Part shown: positions 23,539-35,359 of the stretch, piece after piece
Position numbering within the stretch: position 1 is the stretch's first letter
Layout: each line of letters starts with the position of its first letter
The notes under the pieces: model-generated
The model's input: the letters and a program-made list of their open reading frames with translations, nothing else
What the model was told of the DNA's origin: nothing
Databases searched by the model: none
Program-made: the position numbers and the translations under genes
Source: CAZLKN01 sp964560135
Lineage (GTDB): Bacteria; Actinomycetota; JAICYB01
Direction: 5' to 3'
NCBI GenBank assembly: GCA_964560135.1
Contig: CAZLKN010000003.1
Span: 60,743-124,742, forward strand
Length of the DNA stretch: 64,000 nucleotides

Positions 23539-25403
23539 CCTTCACCGGCGCCCTCGCCGGAGGCCCCCGGGGCGGTGGTGGCCTCTGGGGCGTCGGGAGC
23601 TTCGCTTCTGGGCGACGTGTCACGGACGAGACTGATCACCGTCTGCCCCGGTTTGGGTGCCGGTTGGCTGTCCGCGGTGCACACGATGAGGTCGCCGCCC
23701 TCGCTGACCAGGAACAGCGGGATCACCTCGGTGTGGCGGCTCCTCAGGGCGTCCATGTCGAACTGCTTGGTGAGGGGGGTCGAGCGGATCTCGGCCCCCC
23801 CGGTGAACTTCATGGTGAGGGACGCGAAATCCAGGTCCCGTGAGAACAGGGTGCGGCCCCGCAGCTCGGTGGAGACCTTCTTGCCGCGCTCGTCGGAGGT
23901 CTCGTGGGAGAACTGGTAGACCTCGGAGCGCCCGAAGGTCTCCGAGAACCGGACCACCGCCAGGGAGTTGACCTCGTTGTTGGACGTCACCGCGAGCAGT
24001 CGTCCGATCCCGTCGAGGTCGATGCGGTCCATGAGGTCGTCGGCCAGGATGCTGCCGTGGTGGGTGGGGATCCCCTCCATCCGGGCGTTCTGGATGTTCT
24101 GGCGGTTCGTGTCCACGAGCAGCACCTGGAACCCCTCCGACATCAGCGCCTTCGCCAGCTCCCTGGTCCACGCGTAGGCACCGAGCACGAGGACACCCTG
24201 CTGCTTGCGTTGCGTGACCCCCAGCAGCCGGGCCACCGGGGTGGATGTCGCCGTGTAGAGCAGGACCGTCGCCACGATGACGAAGAACGTCTCCGCGACG
24301 AGCCGGTCGGCCCCGGCGATGTCGGTCTCGGCGAGGCGGATCGCGAAGACCGAGGACAGCGCGGCGGCGACGAAACCACGCGGGGCCATCCACGCGAGGA
24401 AGGCTCGCTCGTTGCGGCGCAGGCGCGAACGGGCCGTCGCCAGCGCCACCGCCACCGGGCGGGCCACGAGCACGAGCACGACGAGGAACAGCGCGCTGTA
24501 CCAGCCGATCTGGGCGAGGTCGTCGGCTTCCAGGCGCGCGGCCAGAATCACGAACAGGCCCGAGACGATCAGGATCCTGAGGTTTTCCTCGAATTCGGCG
24601 ATGTGGCGGACGGCGACCGTCCGCTGGTTCGCCAGGACCACCCCCATGACCGCCGCTGCGAAGAACCCGGACTCCGGCTGCATCGTGTTGGAGACGGTGA
24701 AGGCCACCACGACGAACATCAGCGTCGCGGGGTTCTCCAGCGGGTCGGGGATCCAGAAGCGGCTGAGCAGCAGCATGACGATCGCGGCGGCCATCGCTCC
24801 GATCGCGCTGCCGAGCACGACGGTCTGGATCACGCCGCGCAGCGCCAGGGTCGCCGCCTGGTCGAAGCCCTCGACGGCGATGGCCTGGAACACCAGGACC
24901 GCGAGCATGGCGCCCACGGTGTCCAACACCACCGTCTCCGACTTCAGGATCGATCCGAGCCGGCCCACGGGCCGGGCGTTCTTGAGGAGAGAGCCGATGA
25001 CCGACGGCCCGTTCACGACCAGGACGGCGCCGAACAGGATCGCGATCCGGACGTCGAAGCCGAGCAGCGCCCAGGCGGAGGTGGCGGCGATCACCCAGGT
25101 CACCAGGGCGCCCACTCCGACCAGTCGCATCACGACTCCGCCGACCCGCTTCAGCTCGCTCCACCGCAGGGTGAGCGCGCCCTCGAACAGGATGATCGCG
25201 ACCGACAGCGAGATCACGGGGGACACGAGGTCGCCGAGCACGTCGTCGGGGCGCAGGGCCCCGGTGACCGGGCCCGCCACGAGGCCGACGGCGAGGAGCA
25301 CCAGGATCGAAGGCAGACGGGCCTTCCACGCCAGCCACTCGGCCCCCACGCCGAGAACGAGGATCGCGGCCAGACCTGCGAGCAGCTGCTGTTCGCCGAG
25401 CAT
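23508..25403 (-). CDS. Na+(K+)/H+ antiporter, CPA1/NhaP type with TrkA-N (RCK) domain
   Basis: A 631-residue protein. About 12 membrane helices occupy residues 1-385 (ARLPSILVLLAVGLVAGPVT, then IILFEGALTLRWSELKRVGG, a core antiporter signature). A nucleotide-binding RCK domain follows (VLVLGAYAWTRELAKALMSE, LLVDTNRQNIQNAR, SNNEVNSLAV), with a final RCK-C-like segment and a low-complexity tail. It exchanges monovalent cations for protons and is probably gated by NAD(H) or nucleotides. The ATG at 25403 follows GAGGGG on the minus strand; the DUF389 gene ends a few bases upstream, so the two are likely one operon. Confidence 0.9.
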   Translation of the reverse strand: MLGEQQLLAGLAAILVLGVGAEWLAWKARLPSILVLLAVGLVAGPVTGALRPDDVLGDLVSPVISLSVAIILFEGALTLRWSELKRVGGVVMRLVGVGALVTWVIAATSAWALLGFDVRIAILFGAVLVVNGPSVIGSLLKNARPVGRLGSILKSETVVLDTVGAMLAVLVFQAIAVEGFDQAATLALRGVIQTVVLGSAIGAMAAAIVMLLLSRFWIPDPLENPATLMFVVVAFTVSNTMQPESGFFAAAVMGVVLANQRTVAVRHIAEFEENLRILIVSGLFVILAARLEADDLAQIGWYSALFLVVLVLVARPVAVALATARSRLRRNERAFLAWMAPRGFVAAALSSVFAIRLAETDIAGADRLVAETFFVIVATVLLYTATSTPVARLLGVTQRKQQGVLVLGAYAWTRELAKALMSEGFQVLLVDTNRQNIQNARMEGIPTHHGSILADDLMDRIDLDGIGRLLAVTSNNEVNSLAVVRFSETFGRSEVYQFSHETSDERGKKVSTELRGRTLFSRDLDFASLTMKFTGGAEIRSTPLTKQFDMDALRSRHTEVIPLFLVSEGGDLIVCTADSQPAPKPGQTVISLVRDTSPRSEAPDAPEATTAPGASGEGAGEGYVPSSQEDR

Positions 25404-25410
25404 CACGTGC

Positions 25411-26532
25411 TCACCCCTCGGGGGTGGGGGTCGGCGACGGCGTTGGGGTGGGGGTCGGGCTCGGGGTCGGGGACGGCGTGGGGCTCGGGGTCGGGGTGGG
25501 ATCCGGGGTCGGTGGCGCGAGCGGATCCAGCCGCGTGGCACGGGAGGCGATCATGACCAACGCCACCGGACGCTGAACCTCCTTGGCCACGGCTTCCTGC
25601 ACGTCCTCGACCTCTCGATGGGTTGGTTCCCGGGACGCACGGATCGAAACGAGCAGGTGCAGGACCCCGTCCTGCTCCTCCAGCTCCACCTCCAGGAGCC
25701 GGCCGTCCGGGAACCGTCGCACCTCCTCGGTCACCGCGTCCCGCACCGCGCGCTGGAAGCGGGTCTCGTTGACGAACCGCAGGGACAGGATGGCCAGCGG
25801 GATCGTCACGACGAGCACGAACACGGCCGACACGTACAGCTCGCGATGGGTCCCGGTGAGGTACACGGGGCGGAAGCCGAGGAAGACGTACACGAGGATC
25901 CCGGCGAACCAGATGGCAGCGAAGTTCGTGATGTACAGCAGCAGCGCTCCCACCCAGACGTCGGGCCGGAGGATCGCGATCCCGATCCCGACGGTGCACA
26001 GCGGCGGCATCAGCGCGACCGCGATGGCCACACCCGGGAGCGTCGGAGAGATGGAGGGCTGGGCCATGGCATAGGCCCCCGCGGCGCCGCCGGCGAGCGC
26101 GATCGCCAGGTCGAACGGGCTCGGGCGGGTCCGGAGCAGCACCTCCTGCGGCAGGTCGCCGACGAAGGCTCCGAACGGGAGTTCCGCGGCGAACCACGCC
26201 AGCGTCGTCGCCAGGGCGATGGGAACGATCGACCCGTTCACGCCGGCGACCAGCGCCCGCTGGAAGATGTCGCGACGGCCGGCCACCGACGCCAGCGACA
26301 GGCCGAACAAAGGGGACATGAGCGGAGCGACGAGCATCGCGCCGACCACGACCGCGGCGGAGTCGGTGATCAGCCCGAACGTGGCCATCGTGGCCGACAG
26401 GATGGTCATGAGGAAGAAGTCGAACCCCGGAGACGAGGTACGCCGGACCTCCTCGGTCACCTCTTTCCGGCGGTCATCACTGAGCTGCTTGAAGTGATCC
26501 GGTACGCGGATGTCAGGTTCTCCTCTCAGCAC
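25411..26532 (-). CDS. DUF389 membrane protein with Pro-Thr-rich tail
   Basis: A 373-residue protein. Residues 35-240 contain the DUF389 core with several membrane helices (DSAAVVVGAMLVAPLMSPLF, GVAIAVALMPPLCTVGIGIA), a family of unknown function found beside transporters. A soluble C-terminal domain follows. The last ~35 residues are a Pro-Thr-Pro-Ser repeat, encoded by an imperfect tandem DNA repeat around 25420-25520. The GTG at 26532 is chosen; the open frame extends upstream through low-quality Arg/Gly-rich sequence that overlaps the next gene and is not family-like. It is probably co-transcribed with the antiporter. Confidence 0.85.
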   Translation of the reverse strand: MLRGEPDIRVPDHFKQLSDDRRKEVTEEVRRTSSPGFDFFLMTILSATMATFGLITDSAAVVVGAMLVAPLMSPLFGLSLASVAGRRDIFQRALVAGVNGSIVPIALATTLAWFAAELPFGAFVGDLPQEVLLRTRPSPFDLAIALAGGAAGAYAMAQPSISPTLPGVAIAVALMPPLCTVGIGIAILRPDVWVGALLLYITNFAAIWFAGILVYVFLGFRPVYLTGTHRELYVSAVFVLVVTIPLAILSLRFVNETRFQRAVRDAVTEEVRRFPDGRLLEVELEEQDGVLHLLVSIRASREPTHREVEDVQEAVAKEVQRPVALVMIASRATRLDPLAPPTPDPTPTPSPTPSPTPSPTPTPTPSPTPTPEG

Positions 26533-26555
26533 TCGGACGGCCCGAGCGCGGGATC

Positions 26556-27140
26556 CTACACGGTCACGGGGACCAGCGCGATCTCCGCCCCCTCCTGATC
26601 CGAGTAGCGCACGTTCACCGCGCGGTGCGATCCCTCCCGGACGAGCAGATAGGCCGCCTCGCCGGTGATCTCCATCCCGGTCCGCTCGCCGTCCTCCCAC
26701 TCCACCTCGACGGCGACGATCCGGTCGTCGCCCACCTTCCCGTACACCGCGGACCACGGCGGCTGCCCGGGCCCCCCCACGGAGGAACCGACGAGCAGCG
26801 CGCCAACGGCCACATCAGTGAGGTCCACCTCGTTGGTCCGGCTGCCCGCGACCCGCCAGCCGCGGCCCATGTCGATCGCGAATGCGAGGCTGAGGAACCG
26901 GCGTTCGGCGGCGTCGTCGAAGGACACGAGCAGGAGGCGTCCCTCCCCCCAGACCTGGTCGGCCACGATCCGGGCGGAGTCCGCAGCGACGCGATCCTCG
27001 AGGTCGGCCATCACGGCCAGGGCGGGGGTGGACTTCCCTGGAGGCTGCACGACCGCCACGAGCGCCGCAGCCAGGCCGATCAGCGCAGCGGCGACGGCCG
27101 GCGCCCAGAATTTGAGGGTCGCTGCTCGGGTGGCGTGCAT
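26556..27140 (-). CDS. Membrane-anchored secreted protein of unknown function
   Basis: A 194-residue protein with one N-terminal membrane segment (FWAPAVAAALIGLAAALVAVV) and an extracytoplasmic domain with beta-rich, acidic sequence (VEVEWEDGERTGMEITG). The ATG at 27140 has a TATCCT -10 element six bases upstream (27147-27152 on the other strand), suggesting a leaderless transcript. It is divergent from comF and ends 23 bases before the DUF389 start. No family was recognised; Pro/Gly content is normal and there is no lipobox. Confidence 0.7.
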   Translation of the reverse strand: MHATRAATLKFWAPAVAAALIGLAAALVAVVQPPGKSTPALAVMADLEDRVAADSARIVADQVWGEGRLLLVSFDDAAERRFLSLAFAIDMGRGWRVAGSRTNEVDLTDVAVGALLVGSSVGGPGQPPWSAVYGKVGDDRIVAVEVEWEDGERTGMEITGEAAYLLVREGSHRAVNVRYSDQEGAEIALVPVTV

Positions 27141-27146
27141 CCGGCG

Positions 27147-27152
27147 AGGATA
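27147..27152 (-). promoter_or_regulatory. -10 element TATCCT of the leaderless 27140 gene
   Basis: TATCCT on the minus strand, six bases before the ATG at 27140. Confidence 0.5.
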
Positions 27153-27202
27153 GCGCGTCCGATCCCGTGGGCGTCCGTGGCGGGCGGTAGGTTCGTCCCA
27201 CC

Positions 27203-27874
27203 ATGCGTGTCCTCGCCCAGCTCCTGGCTCCCACGCGCTGCGCCGCCTGCGGCCGTGATGCGGACGGCGATCTGTGCGCCTCCTGCGCGCACGAGCTCGT
27301 TCCACTCGTGGCCCCCCTGTGTGCGCGCTGCGGGTCCGGGGGCACGTCGTGTGGCTCGTGCCGCGCGCTGGAGGCGGTCGGCCGGGCCCGGAGCCTCGTG
27401 CTCTACGGGGGCCCGGCGTCCCGCCTCACGCTGGCGTTGAAGCGGCGCGGGCGGCGGGGTCTGGCCCGCGAGATGGGGAACCTGCTGGCGGATCTCGCCC
27501 GCGCACACGATCTGGCGGTCGACGGGGTCGTCGCGCACGTGCCGGCTGGACAGGGGGCCCGGAGGCGGGGGTTCGACCACGCGGAGCTGCTGGCCGGGGC
27601 CGTCGCCACGGCTCTCGGTGTCCGCCACCTGCCTCTGCTGGCCCGGGCGGCGGAAGGACCACGCCAGGCGGATGTGCCTCTCGCGATGCGCAGGGCCAAC
27701 GCCGCCCGCCGGTTCCGGGCCCGACCCTGGACCGGACGGGTGCTTCTCGTCGACGATGTCTTCACCACCGGTTCCACCGCCGAGGCGTGTGCGCGGGCGC
27801 TCCGCATCGCCGGGGCGGAGAAGGTGGACGTGGTCACCTTCGCGCGGACTCCGAGGATCGGCCGCGCGGGGTGA
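27203..27874 (+). CDS. comF: ComF family amidophosphoribosyltransferase-like protein
   Basis: A 223-residue protein. An N-terminal double zinc ribbon (CAACGRDADGDLCASC, then CARCGSGGTSCGSC) precedes a phosphoribosyltransferase fold with the PRPP loop VLLVDDVFTTGSTA near residue 181. HVPAGQGARRRGFDHAELLA is the usual ComF motif. ComF proteins act in DNA uptake in naturally competent bacteria; in actinobacteria the gene sits before hpf and secA without other com genes, as here, so its role is uncertain. Confidence 0.9.
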   Translation: MRVLAQLLAPTRCAACGRDADGDLCASCAHELVPLVAPLCARCGSGGTSCGSCRALEAVGRARSLVLYGGPASRLTLALKRRGRRGLAREMGNLLADLARAHDLAVDGVVAHVPAGQGARRRGFDHAELLAGAVATALGVRHLPLLARAAEGPRQADVPLAMRRANAARRFRARPWTGRVLLVDDVFTTGSTAEACARALRIAGAEKVDVVTFARTPRIGRAG

Positions 27875-27898
27875 GCCGGGTCCGTCCGGCGCGGCGGA

Positions 27899-27904
27899 TA
27901 TACT
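27899..27904 (+). promoter_or_regulatory. -10 element TATACT of leaderless hpf
   Basis: TATACT ends six bases before the GTG at 27911. Confidence 0.6.
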
Positions 27905-27910
27905 CACAGG

Positions 27911-28453
27911 GTGAACCTCATCATGAAGAGCCGAGGAACGGAGCTGAACGACCGGCTCCGTGACTATGCGACGGAGAAGTTCACCAAGGTCCAGCGCTTC
28001 TTCGAGCGCATCATCAAGATGGAGGTCGAGCTCTCCGAGGAGCGTAACCCGCGGGTGAAGGACGGCCACAAGGTCGAGGTGACCGTCAAGACCCCCGGGG
28101 ACACATTGCGCGCGAGCGGCGCGGGGGCCGACTTCTTCACGGCGATCGACCAGGCGGCCGACCGCCTCGAGATCCAGGTCAAGAAGGCCAAGGACCGGCT
28201 GAACCGCCGGGGACACCACCCTGAGCCTCCGCCCCCGGCGGTGGATGTCGGGGAGCAGGTCGACCCCGACGGTGGTCCGGTCATCGTGCCCGTGCCCATG
28301 CAACTCGCCAAACCCATGACGCCCGAAGAAGCCGTGATGGAGCTCGAGGAGCGCGGCATGCAGTTCATGATGTTCACCAACGCGGAAACCATGGCCGTGG
28401 GCGTGATCTACCGTCGTGGTGACGGTGCCTACGGACTGATCGAGAACCGCTAG
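27911..28453 (+). CDS. hpf: Ribosome hibernation promoting factor, long form
   Basis: A 180-residue protein. The N-terminal beta-alpha-beta domain (NLIMKSRGTELNDRLRDY, ADFFTAIDQAADRLEIQVKK) binds the ribosomal decoding region; the C-terminal dimerisation domain (LAKPMTPEEAVMELEERGMQ to VIYRRGDGAYGLIE) joins two ribosomes into 100S particles. This is the long Gram-positive form. The GTG start six bases after TATACT implies a leaderless mRNA, a form that can be translated by 70S ribosomes under stress, which would suit this gene. It precedes the LuxR regulator and secA. Confidence 0.93.
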   Translation: MNLIMKSRGTELNDRLRDYATEKFTKVQRFFERIIKMEVELSEERNPRVKDGHKVEVTVKTPGDTLRASGAGADFFTAIDQAADRLEIQVKKAKDRLNRRGHHPEPPPPAVDVGEQVDPDGGPVIVPVPMQLAKPMTPEEAVMELEERGMQFMMFTNAETMAVGVIYRRGDGAYGLIENR

Positions 28454-28465
28454 CGGGGAGGACGC

Positions 28466-29203
28466 GTGGGAGCGGGAACCGGTGATGTCTCCGATCGCGA
28501 GGGAGTGGACGTGGGTCAGGACGAGGCGACAGGCGAAGGCTACAGCGACCAGGTCATCCGCGTCCTGATCGCAGACGACCATGCGCTGTTCCGGCAGGCG
28601 TTGCGCGCGGTTCTCGACGGCGAACCCGACCTGGATCTCGTCGGCGAGGCCAGCGACGGGGAGGAGGCCATCCGTATGGCCGAGGAGCTCGCGCCGGACG
28701 TCGTGCTGATGGACGTGCGGATGCCCAACATCGCCGGTATCGACGCCGCCCGCAGGCTCAAAGAGTCCCTGCCCTCGACCAAGGTCGTGATGCTCACCGT
28801 GTCCGACGACGAAGAGGATCTCTTCGACGCCATCAAAGCCGGTGCGTCCGGGTACCTTCTCAAGGAGATCAACCCCGACGAGGTGGCCCGGGCGATCCGG
28901 CAGATCCAGGCCGGCCAGTCGCTGCTCTCGCCGTCGATGGCTTCCAAGCTGCTCACCGAGTTCGCGACGATGACCAAGCAGGCCGAGGAGCGCCCCTTTC
29001 ACCCTCGCCTCACCGATCGCGAGATGCAGGTCCTGAAGCTGGTCGCCCAGGGGATGACCAACCGGGAGATCGGCAAGGAGCTGCACATCTCGGAGAACAC
29101 CGTCAAGAACCACATCCGCAACATCCTCGAGAAGCTCCATCTCAACTCGCGGATGGAGGCCGTCATCTACGCGGTGCGGGAGAAGCTCCTCGAGATCGAA
29201 TAG
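28466..29203 (+). CDS. NarL/LuxR-type response regulator
   Basis: A 245-residue two-component regulator. After about 30 disordered residues the receiver reads VIRVLIADDHALFRQALRAV, with the phosphoacceptor Asp in VVLMDVRMPN and the Lys in GYLLKEI. The C-terminal LuxR helix-turn-helix is LTDREMQVLKLVAQGMTNRE and ISENTVKNHIRNILEKL. GGGGAGG at 28455-28461 precedes the GTG at 28466; a GTG at 28511 is a shorter alternative. It lies 12 bases after hpf, so both may be stress-controlled together. No kinase is adjacent. Confidence 0.9.
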   Translation: MGAGTGDVSDREGVDVGQDEATGEGYSDQVIRVLIADDHALFRQALRAVLDGEPDLDLVGEASDGEEAIRMAEELAPDVVLMDVRMPNIAGIDAARRLKESLPSTKVVMLTVSDDEEDLFDAIKAGASGYLLKEINPDEVARAIRQIQAGQSLLSPSMASKLLTEFATMTKQAEERPFHPRLTDREMQVLKLVAQGMTNREIGKELHISENTVKNHIRNILEKLHLNSRMEAVIYAVREKLLEIE

Positions 29204-29286
29204 ATCCCGGCGCCGCAGCCCCGGCCCTGGTACCCGACGTGGCGCGCCCGGCACGCTACCATTGAGCACCGAACGGGGGAGATGAC

Positions 29287-32049
<2,763 letters not shown>

Positions 32050-32054
32050 CGACG

Positions 32055-33159
32055 ATGGAAGACCGATCACCACTCCTCAAGGAGCTCCTCGGGCGTCTTC
32101 GTGAGCTCGGGGAGTTTCTTTGACCTCCCTGGCGCGGAACACCGACTCGTCGATCTGCGTCGTCAGGCCTCCGAACCCGACCTCTGGAACGACCCCGAGC
32201 GGGCCCAGGCGGTGACGCGCGAGCTCGCCCGCCTCGAGGGCGAGGCCGAGCGGTACGGGGCGTTGGAAGCGCTGTGCGGCGACCTCCTCGCCGCGAACGA
32301 GCTGGCCGTCGAGCACGACGACGACGACCTCGGCGCGGAGGTGGAGGCGGGCATCGAGCGGCTCCAGCGGGAGCTGGCCACCCTCGAGACGCGGACGCTG
32401 TTCTCGGGGGAGCTCGACGACCACGATGCGATCCTCACCATCCACGCGGGGGCCGGAGGAACCGACGCCCAGGACTGGGCGGAGATGCTCCTGCGCATGT
32501 ACCTGCGGTGGGGGGAGGCGAACCGCTTCGACGTGAAAGTGCGCGAAGCCCTCGAGGGGGACGAGGCCGGGGTGAAGTCCGCGACGATCGAGATCCGTGG
32601 GCCCTACGCCTACGGGTGGTCGGGGTCCGAGCACGGCGTCCACCGGCTGGTTCGCCTGTCGCCGTTCGACGCCGCAAACCGGCGCCACACCGCATTCGCC
32701 TCGGTGGACGTGATCCCGGACCTCGGCGACGAGGTCGAGGTCGAGGTCGATCCCGACGAACTGCGGATCGAGACCTTCCGCGCCGGGGGACCGGGCGGCC
32801 AGTACGTGAACACCACCGACTCGGCGGTGCGCATCACCCACGTCCCCACCGGGATCCAAGCCTCCTGCCAGTCGGAGCGCTCACAGCTCCAGAACCGGAC
32901 GGTGGCCATGAAGCTGATGCGCAGCCGGCTGGCCGAGCTGCAGCGGCTGGAACGGGAGAAGGAGCTCACGGCGCTGCGCGGCGTGCAGCGCGAGATCGGG
33001 TTCGGCTCCCAGATCCGCAGCTACGTGCTCCACCCGTACCAGATGGTCAAGGACCACCGGACCGACGAGGAGACCTCCAACGTGGAGCGGGTGCTCGACG
33101 GCGATCTCGACGATCTGATGACGTCGTACCTTCGGTGGCGGAACCGTGAGCAGCCGTAG
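32055..33159 (+). CDS. prfB: Peptide chain release factor 2, programmed +1 frameshift
   Basis: RF2 terminates translation at UGA and UAA. The true gene starts at ATG 32055 with a 22-codon zero frame (MEDRSPLLKELLGRLRELGE then FL), reaches an in-frame TGA at 32121-32123, and must shift +1 to continue as DLPGAEHRLVDLRRQ. The full product is 367 residues. GPGGQYVNTTDSAVR contains the GGQ peptidyl-hydrolysis loop, and RLVRLSPFDAANRRHTAF contains the SPF codon-recognition tripeptide. The usual autoregulatory loop applies: low RF2 slows termination at the TGA and favours shifting. It is five bases from secA, and its end overlaps the GDE gene. Confidence 0.95.
32109..32124 (+). other. prfB programmed +1 frameshift site
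   Basis: GGGGAG (internal Shine-Dalgarno, 32109-32114), TTT, CTT, TGA, C. The distance from the SD-like element to CTT is three bases, as in the classic prfB site. CTT slips to TTT-type pairing and the ribosome reads GAC next. Confidence 0.93.
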
Positions 33160-35359
33160 CGGCGACGGCGAGGACTTCTTCCCGCTCGACGAAGCGGTGG
33201 CCCGGCGGGTGATCTCCGAGGGCGTTCCGGTCGTTCTGGGCCGCAGCGCGGGCAGCGTCCTGACGATCAAGGAGGACGACACCTTCCTGGTGGCCGGCGT
33301 CGACGGCGGCATCACCGAGGGCAACGTCCAGGGCCTCGGGCTGTACCACCGCGACACCCGCTTCCTGTCCGTCTACGAGCTGCAGGTCTCGGGAGCCGAC
33401 CCGATCCTGCTGTCGTCGTCGGCGGCGCGCGGCTACCTCGCGCAGGTCGACCTCACCAATCCCGACGTGTGGGAGGGCGACCGGCTGGCCGTGCCGCAAC
33501 AGACGGTCAACGTGCGCCGGACGTGGATCCTGGGCGCCGGCCTCCACGAGCGCATCCGGGTCAAGAACTACGCCTCGGTGCCCGTCGAGGTGACCCTGGA
33601 TCTCGTCCTCGGGGCCGATTTCGCCGACATCTTCGAGGTACGGGGCCTGCGGCGTACGACCCGCGGGACGGTGGTGCAGCCGAGGCTCACCGACCGCGGC
33701 GCCGACCTCGCCTATCTCGGCCAGGACGATCTGTTCCGGGTCACGCGGGTGACCTTCTCCGAGGACCCGCAGGATGCAGAGCTGAGCGGCGGGCTCGCCC
33801 GTTTCCGCTTCCGCATCCCGCTACGCCCCCAGCAGACCCGGCTGCTCGGCGTCCACATCGAACCCCGGGTCGGTGAGGAGCATCCCCGCGCCGGCGACTT
33901 CGACGCCACCCTCCACCGGCTGCGCCGGTCCTACGAGGCGTGGGAGGACGCCTGCACGAGGATCCACACCGACAACGAGGTCTTCAACGTCCTGCTCGAG
34001 CGTGGACGCCGTGACCTGCGCGTCCTGCGGTCGACCACACCGGAGGGGGGCGTGGTCTTCGCCGGGGTCCCCTGGAACGCGGCGATCTTCGGACGCGATG
34101 CAGCCATCGCCGCCTACGCGGCGCTGTCCCTCGAACCGGGCCTGGCGGCCGACACGCTGCGTCTGCTGGCCCGGCTCCAGGGGCGACGGGACGACCCGTG
34201 GCGTGACGAACAGCCCGGCAGGATCCTCCACGAGCTCCGCCGTGGTGAGTTGGCGTCGGCGGGAGCGATCCCGCACACGCCCTACTACGGGTCCGCCGAC
34301 GCGACCCCGCTGTTCCTGATGCTGGCCGCCGCGTACTTCCGTTGGACGGGCGACCGTGCTCTCATCGAGCAGCTCCGGGGGAACATCGATGCGGCCCTGG
34401 ACTGGATCGACACCCACGGCGACGTCGACGGCGACGGGTTCGTCGAGTACGAGCGCCGCTCGCCGCGGGGCCTCGAGAACCAGGGGTGGAAGGACACGGG
34501 GGACGCGATCGTGCATCCGGACGGCACCCCGGCCGAGGGGCCGATCGCCGTTGCCGAGGTGCAGGCCTACACGTACATGGCGAAGGCGCGGATGGCCGAG
34601 ATCATGCAGATCCTCGGCTCCGACGAGCGGGCCGAGGGTCTCCGCAAGGACGCCCGGCTGCTGCGGGAGCGCTTCAACCGCGACTTCTGGATGCCTCAGG
34701 ACGGGTACTACGCCCTCGCGCTGGACGGGCACAAGGCCCGGGTGGAGACCGTCACCTCCAACCCCGCCCACGGGCTGTACTGCGGGATCGTCGATGCCGA
34801 CAAGGCGGCCTCGGTCGCCCGGCGCCTCCTCCAGCCCGACATGTTCTCGGGCTGGGGGGTCAGGACGATGTCCAAGGGGGCGGCGGCCTACAACCCGATG
34901 AGCTACCACAACGGATCGGTCTGGCCCCACGACAACGCGGTGATCGCGGCGGGCCTGAAGCGCTACGGGTTCCACGACGCCACCGTCCAGGTGGCCGGAG
35001 GGATCTTCGAGACGGCGATGGAGGCCGAATACATGCGGCTGCCGGAGTTGTTCTGCGGGTTCACGCGCCGGCCCCCCAACCCGCCGGTGCTCTACCCGGT
35101 GGCGTGCTCGCCGCAGGCCTGGTCGGCGGCGTCGGTGTTCCTTCTGCTGCAGGCGATGCTGGGCATCTCGGCCCGCGGACACGAGAACCTGCTCACCGTC
35201 AACGCGCCGATGCTGCCCCCGTGGCTCGAATGGGTCGACATCACCGGGATGCGGGTGGGAGCGGGCCGCGTCTCGCTCCGGTTCACCCGCGAGCGCGCAC
35301 GGACGTCGTTCACCGTCACGCACCGCGAGGGCGAGGTGCGGGTGGTGATGGAGGAGTAG
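33146..35359 (+). CDS. Glycogen debranching enzyme (amylo-alpha-1,6-glucosidase-like)
   Basis: A 737-residue protein with an N-terminal beta domain of the GDE_N_bis type (VLTIKEDDTFLVAGVDGGIT, LGLYHRDTRFLSVYEL) and a C-terminal (alpha/alpha)6 barrel of the GDE_C/GH133 type (LRSTTPEGGVVFAGVPWNAA, RSPRGLENQGWKDTGDAI with the acidic catalytic region, and MSYHNGSVWPHDNAVIAAG). It would release branch-point glucose from glycogen or related alpha-glucans. The GTG at 33146 overlaps the prfB end by 14 bases. Its stop overlaps the start of the cDPG synthetase gene, so the two are translationally coupled and may share a role in carbon-reserve metabolism. Confidence 0.88.
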   Translation: MSSRSGDGEDFFPLDEAVARRVISEGVPVVLGRSAGSVLTIKEDDTFLVAGVDGGITEGNVQGLGLYHRDTRFLSVYELQVSGADPILLSSSAARGYLAQVDLTNPDVWEGDRLAVPQQTVNVRRTWILGAGLHERIRVKNYASVPVEVTLDLVLGADFADIFEVRGLRRTTRGTVVQPRLTDRGADLAYLGQDDLFRVTRVTFSEDPQDAELSGGLARFRFRIPLRPQQTRLLGVHIEPRVGEEHPRAGDFDATLHRLRRSYEAWEDACTRIHTDNEVFNVLLERGRRDLRVLRSTTPEGGVVFAGVPWNAAIFGRDAAIAAYAALSLEPGLAADTLRLLARLQGRRDDPWRDEQPGRILHELRRGELASAGAIPHTPYYGSADATPLFLMLAAAYFRWTGDRALIEQLRGNIDAALDWIDTHGDVDGDGFVEYERRSPRGLENQGWKDTGDAIVHPDGTPAEGPIAVAEVQAYTYMAKARMAEIMQILGSDERAEGLRKDARLLRERFNRDFWMPQDGYYALALDGHKARVETVTSNPAHGLYCGIVDADKAASVARRLLQPDMFSGWGVRTMSKGAAAYNPMSYHNGSVWPHDNAVIAAGLKRYGFHDATVQVAGGIFETAMEAEYMRLPELFCGFTRRPPNPPVLYPVACSPQAWSAASVFLLLQAMLGISARGHENLLTVNAPMLPPWLEWVDITGMRVGAGRVSLRFTRERARTSFTVTHREGEVRVVMEE

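Noticed and set aside
25420..25520. GGGGTCGG repeats as CRISPR or origin iterons
   Set aside because: They are in-frame codons for a Pro-Thr tail of the DUF389 protein.
32101..33159. GTG at 32101 as the prfB start
   Set aside because: It lies within the frameshift region; the zero frame from ATG 32055 with the canonical shift site explains the gene better.
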